Source: Galerina marginata | Lineage: Eukaryota > Basidiomycota > Agaricomycetes > Agaricales > Galerinaceae | Direction of reading: 5' to 3' | Assembly (NCBI GenBank): GCA_023014335.1 | Contig: JAECYW010000019.1 | Location: 992,001-1,056,000 of the forward strand | DNA length: 64,000 bases | The notes under the pieces: model-generated | Seen by the model: the letters and a program-made list of their open reading frames with translations, nothing else | Databases searched by the model: none | Told to the model about the DNA's origin: nothing | Position numbers and translations under genes: made by a program | In this document: in pieces, positions 33,711-45,100 of the stretch | How positions within the stretch are numbered: the stretch's first letter is position 1 | How the letters are laid out: the number at the start of each line of letters is the position of its first letter

Positions 33711-36700
33711 TCATCGCGCTGTCGGTTTTGATTTATCGGGTTTAAACCGCAGTCGAGCCGCTAACACCGTGTTCCAGGGTGTGGTACCGTGAATTGACAC
33801 TTTGGTCGATGAAAGCCGTGTTTGACCAGGCTCTTCAGAATCAAGTGATGGACCTTCAGATATTTCCATTTCTGTGCTAAATGTACCCCAAGGTTGACCA
33901 ATTTTGGGGTTTGCATACACGTTAAAGCGTGCCTGCATAGCATTAAAGATTAACTGAACATGGATGATAGAATGATGGACGTACAAGGCCATCGGGATGC
34001 CCTTGACTAACCAGAAGAGCATAATTTGGTGCTCGAAGGGTCCCGGTTACTATTAGTAAGGGATTAGCCCTGGACATTTGGAGGCAAGAGATACGCACTG
34101 AGGAAGAGGTCTTCCTTCTGAATATCATGGTGGTGACCATATGCCCTTATGATCACGTCAACGTTCGATTGAAACCACTCCTTCGGTGCATCTAATGTGT
34201 TCATATAGCGATATTCCGTAGTTTCAGTGTAAAGGTATGCTGTACTTGTGCCCTGCCTTCAAAGGAAAGGAGGGGCGTCTGACAATAGTCTCTCTTTGGA
34301 TAAACTATGTCAAAAAGATGAGCTGGACTGGGGTCGCATCACGCACGAGGTATTATGATATTTCAAAGAGTCGATAATATTCAAAGCCCTTCGCGTGACC
34401 GTTCTCTTCGGGTGGTGTTGTTTTTCATCCTTGACCACACCATAGCCTTGAATGGAAGGCAGTACACGTATCTCAGGCTGATCCGAGGTCCGAGGATCGT
34501 AGCGCGCTGAACAAAGTGACGAACTGTCCCTTTCGGCTTGGACAAGTACCCAACGTCGCCGAGCTCAATAGGTGAGGGCTCCCACAGCGACAGGACCACT
34601 GGGAAATGAATTAACCTGATGAACTTCAAAGTTACCTACTTCCAAATTTACGTACGTGATGGATGAACCCGTGTGATAGTACCAATCGATATAGTCTTTC
34701 ATTCATTGCAGCTATCCTGTCGTAAGTTGGTGGAAAAGGTTCGTAATCATCCTTGGCAAGCATGGCATCTTGACCGCCGGAGGAGTTCGACTCGAGAAGC
34801 TTCGGACTGAGGTCGGAAGGACCCAGGCCAATGACAGGTACTGGCATTATGTTTGCACTAGCAGCGGTGCTTTCTTGGTCCGGATATTCGGGGGGTCGAG
34901 AATTATCTTGTGTTCCCATGGAGGTATTGATTTCAAAATGGCGACAGATTTTGTTTAGAAGGCAGTACTTACCTGACGTTAAACCAGTACTCTGGGGTAA
35001 CCGAGGGGCATCGACCCCTGGATTTCCAGGCGACTGAGAGCCTTGGAGAAGTGAAAGCCTGAAAGCTTGAGGGTTATTGCTTTGTCTCAAAGATTTGAAA
35101 TTATGGGCAATTTCTGCGAATGTGGGTCTTTCCTGAGGATTTCTTTGCCAACATGCTCGCAAGATATCTTGTAGACCCGGTGTATTAAATGGCGGATATT
35201 TCGGGATTGGAGGTCGCTGGTCCTCTTCTATAGCATAACCTTTAGACCCCGATCACGACATCTGCTTTGAGATTACGCACTGAGCACCAAGTCTCGGACT
35301 GCGTTGTCATCCATGAACGGCCAGGGCAGTTTCCCCATCGACAGAATCTCCACGCAGGAGATTGAGAACGCCCATACGTCAACTTCAGCGGTGAGCTGCG
35401 TGCGGCCGGCAAGGAGTTCGGGAGGTTGCCAGCGAAGGGTCCCATCTAAATGGAAAGCATTCTACAGATGTCATGTGTGGGCAGGGGAATTAACGTACCA
35501 GAAACAGTACCACTGATTCTAGAGGATTCCCGCTTCATCTCGCTCAGCCCAAAGTCAAAGATTAGACATTTATACTTATTATCGACGAGCACTTTTGAAG
35601 CCCTGAGGTCGCCATGTAAAACTCCTTGGGAATGTAAGTATTGCATTCCTCTAGCAATTTCGTGCATGAATCGTAGGAGGTCCCAGCCATCTTGAACCTC
35701 ACCGGCATCCTGATGTAAAGCCTTGGTTGCGGTCTCGGATGAGTTGTCATGGACAGCTAGACTAGTGGCGATCGATTCAACAACTAGTCCAGCAGTTTTG
35801 TCCACAATATCAATACGCCTCAAATGTTCAACAAGTGTCCCATTGTTCAGGTAGGGGCTCACAAGGAACCATGGTGGATCTCCAGTACCACTGCTTGCGC
35901 CGTAGAAAGGAAGAACATTTGGATGGTGCAGTGCCATCCGGATAGCTACCTCGCGCAGGAAGAGGTTTCTAGGTGTTGTTTCTGCGAGAACTTTAATGGC
36001 CACTGTTCTCCCTCGCCAGGTACCCCGATATGTGTCAGAGAAGAATCCAATACCAATCTTTTGGTCACGATCAATCTCGTATCTGCAAAGAAAATGGAAG
36101 ACATCAGCCGTGAAAGAAAAAAGGTTTAAATATATAATAAATTGACTTCGTAATAGTCCAACTGGGCAGAGTCCCTCCAACTCGGTCCAATCTTCGCAAA
36201 GCATCGATCCCAGTTTCAATAAACTCCTGACCAAGTGTATCTTTCATGGCGATGCCACTTCCATCATCCAAACTGGCATCCGAGAGGCTAGAATCAGTGC
36301 TGACGACGGACCCTGACTGTTTCTGGGTGTACACCACATTCTCGTTGATCTCTTCAGATGCTCTTCTTTCTATAGCATCAGATTGAGATGCGTCCTGCTC
36401 TGGGTCAACCAGGTCCTCGAGAGCCCGTTGGAGGGTCTTGACAGCATCGGGTATTTCCTGTCTCGTAACTTGGAGGATCTGCAGTATATCAGAGTCATTT
36501 GCGGTTTGAATAGCAGCCTGCATGCGTTGACGTAAGTCGTTCGAGTCGTCGGCGGTGTCCTGAGAATTCTGGGTGGTTTGTATAGCTTCCAGTTGGGATA
36601 TAGTGTCGTTGGTGGGCACGAAGGGCCGGGTTTGATGAAGGCGATCAAGCCTGGGAATTGCATTTTTGATGACACGAGTTTGTATCGACACCTAATTGAA

Positions 36701-39700
36701 AGCTCTGGTTGAGGGCAATCGCTGGGATGAAAATAATAAAACAAACTGTGAACGATGTGATCACGTCGGTGAGCATTGATTCAGCGCGAGCAATATCCGC
36801 CATAAATTCGTCTCGTCTAATATAGTTTTTCAACCAAGAGCGGTTGTTTTGTTTGACCATGAAACGATAGATGTGCACAAAAGCTCTAGCGAATAAAACT
36901 CGGGTTAAATGATTTTTTGCAAATCATGGAATTGTCACTCACATCCTCCAATTTTACTAATGGTATTGCCAATTCAGCCGCACTTTCGTCGCCCGCGTCA
37001 TGTACTTCTTGACGAACCGATAGAAGTATATCCGCACAACGTTCTGTCAGACGGAGACAGCGGAAGACGTTCATCTACAAGCTTCAAGTTGGAAAATAAC
37101 TTCATATCATGAAAGGAAAATAACGAACGTCGACCTTCTGAACACAATCCCAGATATTCAAGAGAGTGCGTGCAGCAAGTGACAATTCAGGAACTGGCGA
37201 CATGTTCGAATACTCAATTTGAGCGAAGAGATCTTCATTATCAACCGTTCCCAAAACTGAGCTGACGGCATTGGCAACTGTCTTCATATGCAGTCAGTTT
37301 CAATCTGAGAAAGTCGGAGACAAGGGTCACGGTATATCACCCGTTATCAAGATGATCCGTGATATTCCGTGTCGTACACTTCCAGCTGGCAACACTGTAG
37401 ACTCACCTGGCGTGTTTTTTCAAACGTTATATTTTGCACTGCAGTCGCTGGCTTCTTTCCGTCTGACCTACGTGGAGGATACACGTTCTCAGTGACTACT
37501 TCTTCTGGAAGTCCTTGTGAGGTCCAAGGCTTCTGGTTTTCCGTTTCATCTGCTGTGAGGGATGTCGGAGTTACCGAAGTCAGTAACGGCGAACCCAAGA
37601 AAGAATCGAAGTGAGAGAGAGAGGAAGGGGCAGCCGCCGTTGGTGGAGCGATATGAAGATTAGATTGGATCAAACCTTTTGTGTCATCCCCAATATCGTC
37701 TCGAGCCTCCAAATCAAGGTTGTGCGCAATTTCCGGCGGAGCGACGGCTCGCTGAAGTGTGATTGTTAGCCTCAACAATGAATGAGCACGGGAACAAGCA
37801 CACATGGGCTTCTCGTGATTGGAGAAAAACGGTATCTTGGAGAGAGACTGTATCAGTGCAGGATATACGTAGCATGGATTCATCTCAACCTTCTTCTATG
37901 CAGACAACATTGGACGCCATAATTCGGTCGAACAATTGCTCCGCTGGTGGTAAAATTGTGTCATCCTTCCCTATCATCAGAAAATGTCGCAATTTGGCTG
38001 GCCCAGTTTCTTACCTCTCTTAGTACGGAGATCCAGTCTTTATCTTCGGTAACTGCCATTCTCGCAGTAGGATTGAGCTGATTCCGATTTAAATGGCTGG
38101 GTAAAACATCTAATTGATGGACTGACCTCTAGCAACATTTTGTTAATTCCTTTCGAGGGATGTTCAGACTGCGAGGAGAGTACCATTTGGATTAGATTTA
38201 TCTGAAATGGAGCAATTAGACTGGTTATAGCAACACGTACCAGAGAGGTCTTCAAAGGCGTAAATACAACGGAATTTGTAGGTTTTGGTGTCGGAGAGTC
38301 CTCACTTGCCGAAGCCGCCACGACTGTCGCCATACGGCCACCATGTTGCGCTGGCGAAAATGACTGGGCTGCACTGGTGGAAGAACCAGTGGCACTTGTA
38401 CTACCTTCTCTCGACGATCGTGAGTACGGCGTATCAAAAGTATTACTTTGACCTCCATAGATCTCTTGAAGCCCGAATTCAGTAGCCAGTTTCGTCCAAA
38501 GGTGGTCTTGGAGGGTGACATTGAGTGTCCGGATAAAAAGGCACTGGTTTTCGTATTCGACTCCGTCTAAGGACGGATCTCCCATCCGTATCCTGACTTT
38601 CTCTTGCGCACCAGGTCCAGACCTGACTTCTGCGGATCCCGAGTACTCCCAACCATAAGTCCTGCCCGCATTACCCCGCTCGATGGGTTTGAACTGCAGC
38701 AAGAACGGTTCTTGCTGAGCTGATGTATTAGTAAATGTCGCCATGCCCCAGGCTTTGCTTTTATCCCAGCCAGTGACCAGACGGACGTCTCCATTTTGTA
38801 TTTCGCGGCCGCGAACGCCGACGATGTAATCATACCACGGTTGAGCGTGTGCGGTTATATAATTACGGAGCCTGACAGTGCTTGCGATATCTTCCGAATT
38901 AGATCCTATGGGCATGGTGAGAATCGCGCCTTCAGAAGCTGAGGACTCGAAGGTTAGCCCGCTGGATTAATGACGATAAGCTTCCACTGAAAATGGCACG
39001 CAAAGATGTATCAATCAATACCTTAGACCGCCAGTCCTGGATTTCTTAACCGAAGCGCTTGAGAGATAACTGTCGTCGTCGAATTCTCTGTGTTTCTGGA
39101 CATCAAGGGGCGAAAAAGGGAATGGCGTAAAGTTCTCGGGAAGTTCTGGGGGGTTGTACGGATGATCAGGAGGAAGGAATATGTTGAAGAGGAAGTCAAA
39201 GCTCCCAGCCACGGTGATAATTCCAACGTCGCCAATTCCTGTTCCTTGGCGTTGATAACCTATCTCAAGGCTCTGGTTAGAGCCTGGGATCCACAAAGGA
39301 GAGCCGCGGCCCTTGACTGCGATGAGCCGGTAGTAAATGTCGGAGCTTCTTTGCACCACGAGATTTTGGTACCGTGTCTACATGGAAGGGGATTAAGTGA
39401 ATTACCATGATAAATCGAAGCTGGATGGATTTTACCGTTGAACCATAATCTTCATAAGCTAGTTTGGGACATAAGAATCGTGGAGATTGAAATCAAGTTG
39501 GAAATTCGTACGGTTTGGTACAGCCTCGTGATGATCCTGTCGAGCACCATAAGCTCCTTGATAGCGGCTGGGTTCATCGAGCTGAGTCAACAGTGAGTCA
39601 CAGGTTTACCGTTGTGTAATGTGTAATGCATAGTACATACATGTTCTTGCGGCTCCTCTTCATGATCACGACCCTGGTCTCCCACTAATACTCATCAACG

Positions 39701-40205
39701 AAAGTCGATGTAAATTCAATGTAAATTTAAACGACGTACAATTTAAAGTGATGTTGAATTGCTGGGTACCGGCGGTGTTGAATGTTCCACCTTGTATACC
39801 AACTTGTCTTGCAGATTGAAGTATAGAAGCATGGGCTCTGCTTGAGCTATGGTACAATTCAGTGGATATGATGAAGTAGTCGGAGATAAAAACATACCTA
39901 GAAACTCCTCGCGGAATCGAGCCACTAGATGTTCTGGTCACTACTCTCCCTGAAGAAGAAACAGGAATCAATGAACGCGATGCAGGTGCACTGCGTTCCG
40001 GAGACTGAATTGGTTGTGCACGTCCACCCCGGCCACGACTGGGAACACCACGCGTGATTTGACTCTGTTCGTTCGTCAGAATGAGTGGCAATCAGCGCTT
40101 CGATGACTCAAGCAGAGTCGTGAATGACATACTGGTCCTGGTTCATTGTTCCGGGACATTGATAGGAGCCTTGGTGGTTCGAGGGATCATCAAGAAGAGC
40201 GCCCA
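33711..40205 (-). CDS. multidomain protein: mushroom-specific modules + MLKL-NTD-like helical bundle + TKL-type (pseudo)kinase
   Basis: The exon chain runs from about 40205 to a stop at 33711; gene boundaries are inferred. Domains in order: a basic start and SILQSARQVGIQGGTFNTAG (about 39840-39770); an IGDVGIITVAGSFDFLFNIF module (39359-39015); a linked LVTGWDKSKAWGMATF module (38915-38270), both typical of mushroom proteins of unknown function; a helical bundle (37290-36660; CLRLTERCADILLSVRQEV, KNYIRRDEFMADIA) resembling fungal proteins with an MLKL-type N-terminal domain; a TKL-like kinase (about 36090-35080: GIGFFSDTYRG, TVAIKVL, MQYLHSQGVLHGDLRASK, DFGLSE, LRWQPPELLAG); and a C-terminal module (LGDVGYLSKPKG, RAPNYALLVSQGHPDG, KIGQPWGTF). 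VAIK and DFG are intact, but the catalytic loop reads HGDLRASK where HGDLKxxN is usual. Extra bases are suspected at 36943 and twice in 34490-34545. It may be two adjacent genes. Confidence 0.6.
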
Positions 40206-40897
40206 TCGTGTGAAATCGATCAGTGCTGCCAAGCAAGGGTGATTAGGTAATAATTCAGAATGCGTGACCGCCGAAAATCATCCGCTTCTTCGGAATCGGG
40301 ACGGCGGGTGTATTATTATCCAAATTTGGCCATAGTGCGCCACACCGCCACTTCCATCGGCCGAAAAATAGCAAAGTGAGAAAAACAACACACCCAACAC
40401 CGATGATATAAAACAAGAAAAGCCTAGGTACTTATTTACGTATAATACATCTAAGTTAATGCAAATGCCGCATACCATAGCCATGATGAATGATGTGTGA
40501 TATTACCCTACGTGTGTATAAAACAGACGGCGCAAAGCCAACGAACGCCGATAGTAAGAAAGCCAATGGAGAGAGAAGAAAGCAAGAAAGCGGAGAACAA
40601 AGAGATGAGCGTGAAACGGTTCTGGTAGTCGTTAAGAAGTATGTGACAATTATGCGTGGTGCGATAGTGGTACTTGTAGTCGTGGCAGTCGTGAGTGCGA
40701 TTGTAGGTTGAACGTTGAAGGGTTAGGTTGAGGTTTCCTAGAATGTAAGAGTGCAGTCCCATAGTCGGCAATAGGATGATCATGTCGCTCCGGCGGCAGC
40801 ACCGTCAAGCCTGAGCCAAGAGTCCAAACCAAAAGTATGGCGTGAGGTACGCGTCGAGCAGCCAAGTCGTGGTCGACGTACACCGCCCAAGCCATCT
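40206..40897. other. spacer between two minus-strand genes
   Basis: About 690 bases that should hold the promoter of the multidomain kinase gene and the 3' region of the zinc-finger gene. No coding sequence is recognised. Confidence 0.5.
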
Positions 40898-43800
40898 TCA
40901 ACGCTGCGGATGCGTAACATATCCATTCGCAGCCTTACCTCCCCCACTCCCACCCGCACCCGCACCCGCACCCGCACCCCCATTCCTCCCCGCACCCGCA
41001 CCCTTCCCACCCCCACCCGCCTGTGCAACCTGCGGCTGATACGGCACATGCTGATACGTCAACGGCTGCGGTGGCTGCTGCTGCAACGCATGCTGCCCCG
41101 CCGCCCCCCCAGGCCCCGGCTGGACAAACACCATGCGCATCGGCTGGATAAGCGGCGGAGGAGGCGGCGGGCTCGGCGGCGGCGGGTTCTGGTGCTGGTA
41201 GTGCGGGTGCTGGAACTGGTGTTGATGCTGGTGTTGAGGTTGGGTTTCCTGTGGGGGTACGTATTGGAAGAATTTGTGCTGGTGCTGGGTGGGTGGTTGA
41301 GGCGGGGGTGGGCGCTCTTGGTGTTGGTGTTGCTGTTGTTGGTGCTGGTGCTGGTGCTGGGCAGGAGGCGGCGCCGGCGGGCCAGGATGAGATTGAGATG
41401 GCTGGCGGTGGCGCTGCTGTTGGTGCTGGTGGTGGTATTGATGCTGGTGCGGGCTTTGAGGAGGAGGCGGTTGGTGTTGGGCCTGCGGGTGCGATGGAGG
41501 TTGTGAGTGCGGTTGTGGAGGTGGCGTTCGCCGCCGATTCTGAGGCGAGTGTGTTGGTGGTCGCTGGTGCTGGTGCCGGTGCGGAGGTGAAGGGGAAGGA
41601 GAGTGTTGAATCGGAGGAGGAACCTCTTCTCGCATTCTTGGCTGTTCCCGGTGCCCCTGCCCTTGGCCATGACCCTCCCATTCATACCTCTCTTTCTCCC
41701 TGTCCGGCCTCTCCCTCTCCCTCTCCCTCTCCTTCCCTTTCTCGCTCCTCTCCTTCTCCTTCTCGCTCCTCTCCTTCCCCTTCCCAACCTCCCTCTCCTT
41801 CCCCTTGTCAACCTCCCTTTCCCTCTCAACCTTCTCCCTCTCCTTCTCCGCCCTCTCCCTCTCCTCCCGCTCCTTCTGCATCTGCCTCTGCTGAATCTGC
41901 AGCGCCTGGTGCGGATGCGGGTTATACGGCATATGGACATACGTCCCCGGATTCTCCACCCCGTACCCATTCCCATTCCCGTGCCCATATCCATATCCAT
42001 AACCATACCCATCCTCCTCCTCCTCCTCGTACTCATCCTCCTCCTCGGACCCAGACCCAGAGGAACCATCGATGTCGATGGCGTTGGACGACGAGTTGCC
42101 TTTGCCCCCGCCTGACCCCGAGCGCCGCCGCCGGTCGAGGTGCCGTTTGGACTTTTTGCGGCAGTATTTGTCCCAGTGCCGTTGGAGGGCGTCTTGTCTG
42201 TGGAAGGAAAGAGTGGGTGGGAAGTTAGTAATAGCAACGACGACGTAAATAATATCGAGTATAGGAAATGATAGAAAGCGACAAGCACCCTCAAAAACCC
42301 CAACGAACCCAAAAAAAAAGCCACAAACCCACCTCGTCAAAACCCTTCCACAAAACTGACACTGACACCCCCCACTCCCATCCGTATGCCGACTCTCCTT
42401 ATGCCTCCTCACATCCCCGCTCCTCGTAAATATCTGCCCACACACATCACACGGATACCGCTTCACCTTCCTCGACGGCCTCGCCGGCGCCGCGAACGTG
42501 TTCGTCTCCGACCCAGGAGGCATCCCGCCCCCCGCGCCCGAGCCCGAGTAGTGTCTGTACGCGGAGCCGTCCATCGACATCGACATCGACATGGAGTCGG
42601 AATCCGAGTTGGACCCTGAGGAGGAGGGCGAGCGCGAACGAGAGCGCGCGCGGTGGTGCGTGTGCGTGTGGTAGTGGTGGTGATGGTGGTGGGGAGGCGT
42701 GGAGGGGGAAAGGCGGTGGTTGTGGTTCGCGAGGTTGGTCAGGCTCAGCTTGGTGTCCTTCTCGTCCTCCTCCGCGAAGGGATGCATCAGCAAGATGGGG
42801 GCATTACTTGTATGTGCGTTATTTCCGTTGGTGTCCGCGCTCGTGCTGGCCACCGCGTTCCCGTTCCCGTTCCCGTTCCCATTCCCATTCCCATTCCCAT
42901 TCCCGCTCCCATTTCCAGCCCCATTCACACCACTCCCAGCCCCACTCCCGCTCCCACCGCCCTGCCCAGCCACTTGCACATTAGCCCCCAACGTCATAGC
43001 AGTCGCAGTCGCAGCCGCCGCAGCCGCCGCAGCATTCGCCACCTGGTTAGCAGCAGCCAACTCCCTAATCTTCCTCGCCTTCTCCTTCTCCTTCTCCCTC
43101 ACCACGCGCGGCTTCGGCACCCTCGGGGGCTTGAGCACGAACTGCGCACCGCCGACGTTGTGCACGCTCGTGTTCATGTTCAAGATGAGGTGCTCCTGAG
43201 GAGCTAATGGGACGTGCATGGGCGTTTGGCTGGGGATGTGTTGGTGGGTGTAGGTTCCGGTGGGTTGGGGTGCTGATGGGGGTGGCTGTGGCTGCTCTTG
43301 CTGCTCCTGCTGCTGTTGTTGAGGTTGTGATTGGGAAGAAGCGGGGGCAGGGGCAGGGGCAGGGGCAGAAGTAGGTGCGCGTTGTTTCCGTTGACCCTGT
43401 TGGGTCGACGACGAACCAGACGCGTTATTCGGTGGGACGTCGCGGTTCTGGGGCGGCCTCTGGTAAAACGGCTTCTGGTACGGCGGCGGCACGTACTGGT
43501 GGTACTGAATCTGGGGCGGCTGGTAGTGCTGGAACTGCACTTCCTGCGGTTTTGGCTGGTGCGGTGGGTGGTAATGTTGAAACGGACGCGCTGAAGGCTG
43601 CGGTGGTGGTGGTGGTCCTCTTTGATGATGTCCAGGCGGTGGTGACGGTGGTGGTGACGTTCTGTAAGGCCCAGAAGGAGGCGGCGGGGGACCACGATAC
43701 ATCCGCGGCGACTCTGTTAGAGAAATAACTTCCCCATGACGCGATGGGATGCGCGTATATGGCGCTCGCGGTGGTGGTGGAGGTGGAGCTGACGACGCAG

Positions 43801-45100
43801 GGTGAGCCGAGGAGCGGCGGGGACGAGGTTTAGTGGACATATAATGAGGAGACCGCTCGAACCCCGTCTCGTAGCTAAACGCACGTGGAGGAGGAGGCGG
43901 GATATGCTGCGACGGGGAGCGTGTGACGGGGAGGGGGCGAGAAGGAGGTGGAGACACAGGAGTGTAGAAGATGCTCGGTGGTGCAGGTGGCGGTTGGCCT
44001 GCGGGAGACGGCGAGTAGCTGCCACTCGGCGACCGCGTAGGGGGCGGCTGTGGATACGACGACGCTGACGACGCTGATGATGGATGATGAACGAAAATTG
44101 GGCGCGGGGGCGGGTAGTGGTCTTTCTGCTGGTGGTGGACCGGCGACGGGGCGAGCAGCGGGCGGGCAGAAGCGGACGACGCGGACGACGAGGCGTGTGG
44201 CCTGTGTGGATGGCCGTGCAGAACAGGCCGGGGCTGGTAGGAGTACGGCGGGGAGTGCGGCAGGTCGGGCGAGTGGATGGGCGGGGGCGGAACAGACGCC
44301 GAACAGTCACTCGCTGATCCGTCCCTGGAGTAGCGCTCGCGGTCATATGGCCCGATGTACGACGGAGGATACGGGCGATGACGGGTATACGACGCAAGTG
44401 ACGACGGCCGTCTCCGGTCTCTCTCTCGTTCCCTCTCCCGCTCCTTTTCCTTTTCCCTCTCCGCCTCCTCCCTCCGAGCTTCCTCCCTCCGCGCTTCCTC
44501 TTCCACCTCTTCCGTATCCCGCAACCGATATTTCGCCGGCGCATACTTCTTCTTATCAGACGCCCAGGGCGGGCTCGGAATCGGCTTCAGCGTCTCTTCA
44601 TCCCTCCGCGGTCTCGCCACCGGCACACGCGCACCGCTTCCACCCTCAGCAGGCGCCGCAGACGAAGAAGCCTCAGGTACGCTCTGCTTGATCACCCGGA
44701 ACTCGTGAACTCGCTTCTTCGACTCGCCCTTCCACCGCGTCCGCGAAGGTTGCGCTTCCGGGGCGTCCGTCCCCATATCCCCATCCTCCATCTCCTCGTC
44801 CGTCGATGGCGGGCTCGTCTTCTGCCGCTTTCGTCTCGTGTTGTTGCCCTTTCCGTTATCCCATTTCGCAGGCGAGAGCGTGGCGGAACCAGCGCCCAAC
44901 CGTGAGGTCGTCCTGGTGTGTTTTGATGATGACGGTCCCGCAGGCGCCGGAGGTGAGCGCGAGCGCGACTCCGTCACACCGATACTAACGCTCGCAGAAG
45001 CACTCGCCGTGTGCCTTGACGTCGACGCAGACGACGAGGTCGAGCCCGAATCGGACACCGAGGAGTCGCGACGACGGCGTTTGGTGGTGGTGGTGGGCAT
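40898..45100 (-). CDS. large low-complexity C2H2 zinc-finger protein, probable transcription factor
   Basis: Exon 1 45100-42333 and exon 2 42197-40898 give about 1,355 residues. The removed 135-base segment (42332-42198; GTGGGT...CCACAG) has no stop and a length divisible by three, so the unspliced frame is also open (1,400 residues). Splicing is preferred because it rebuilds the second finger. Finger 1 (about residues 880-903) is YPCDVCGQIFTRSGDVRRHK...H. Finger 2 is CQFCGRVLTR joined by splicing to QDALQRHWDKYC. The rest is disordered: Ser/Arg-rich start, long Pro-rich stretches, a charged ERERER segment, Gly-Asn and Gly-Tyr repeats, a second charged REKER segment and Gln/His/Pro-rich tail. 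The pattern suggests a nuclear DNA-binding regulator; target genes are unknown. Long open frames on the opposite strand here are composition artefacts. Confidence 0.82.
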   Translation of the reverse strand: MPTTTTKRRRRDSSVSDSGSTSSSASTSRHTASASASVSIGVTESRSRSPPAPAGPSSSKHTRTTSRLGAGSATLSPAKWDNGKGNNTRRKRQKTSPPSTDEEMEDGDMGTDAPEAQPSRTRWKGESKKRVHEFRVIKQSVPEASSSAAPAEGGSGARVPVARPRRDEETLKPIPSPPWASDKKKYAPAKYRLRDTEEVEEEARREEARREEAEREKEKERERERERDRRRPSSLASYTRHRPYPPSYIGPYDRERYSRDGSASDCSASVPPPPIHSPDLPHSPPYSYQPRPVLHGHPHRPHASSSASSASARPLLAPSPVHHQQKDHYPPPRPIFVHHPSSASSASSYPQPPPTRSPSGSYSPSPAGQPPPAPPSIFYTPVSPPPSRPLPVTRSPSQHIPPPPPRAFSYETGFERSPHYMSTKPRPRRSSAHPASSAPPPPPPRAPYTRIPSRHGEVISLTESPRMYRGPPPPPSGPYRTSPPPSPPPGHHQRGPPPPPQPSARPFQHYHPPHQPKPQEVQFQHYQPPQIQYHQYVPPPYQKPFYQRPPQNRDVPPNNASGSSSTQQGQRKQRAPTSAPAPAPAPASSQSQPQQQQQEQQEQPQPPPSAPQPTGTYTHQHIPSQTPMHVPLAPQEHLILNMNTSVHNVGGAQFVLKPPRVPKPRVVREKEKEKARKIRELAAANQVANAAAAAAAATATAMTLGANVQVAGQGGGSGSGAGSGVNGAGNGSGNGNGNGNGNGNGNGNAVASTSADTNGNNAHTSNAPILLMHPFAEEDEKDTKLSLTNLANHNHRLSPSTPPHHHHHHYHTHTHHRARSRSRSPSSSGSNSDSDSMSMSMSMDGSAYRHYSGSGAGGGMPPGSETNTFAAPARPSRKVKRYPCDVCGQIFTRSGDVRRHKESRHTDGSGGCQCQFCGRVLTRWVCGFFFGFVGVFEGACRFLSFPILDIIYVVVAITNFPPTLSFHRQDALQRHWDKYCRKKSKRHLDRRRRSGSGGGKGNSSSNAIDIDGSSGSGSEEEDEYEEEEEDGYGYGYGYGHGNGNGYGVENPGTYVHMPYNPHPHQALQIQQRQMQKEREERERAEKEREKVEREREVDKGKEREVGKGKERSEKEKERSEKGKERERERERPDREKERYEWEGHGQGQGHREQPRMREEVPPPIQHSPSPSPPHRHQHQRPPTHSPQNRRRTPPPQPHSQPPSHPQAQHQPPPPQSPHQHQYHHQHQQQRHRQPSQSHPGPPAPPPAQHQHQHQQQQHQHQERPPPPQPPTQHQHKFFQYVPPQETQPQHQHQHQFQHPHYQHQNPPPPSPPPPPPLIQPMRMVFVQPGPGGAAGQHALQQQPPQPLTYQHVPYQPQVAQAGGGGKGAGAGRNGGAGAGAGAGGSGGGKAANGYVTHPQR

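Noticed and set aside
10300..37000. Genome-wide programmed +1 frameshifting as the reason for the broken frames
   Set aside because: Sites share no slippery motif, occur at irregular places, and are absent from genes outside 10-37 kb; sequence error is simpler.
41059..42324. Long alternative open frames (up to 421 codons) overlapping the zinc-finger gene on both strands
   Set aside because: They are Arg/Pro/Ser-rich by-products of the repetitive low-complexity coding sequence and have no domain or start context.
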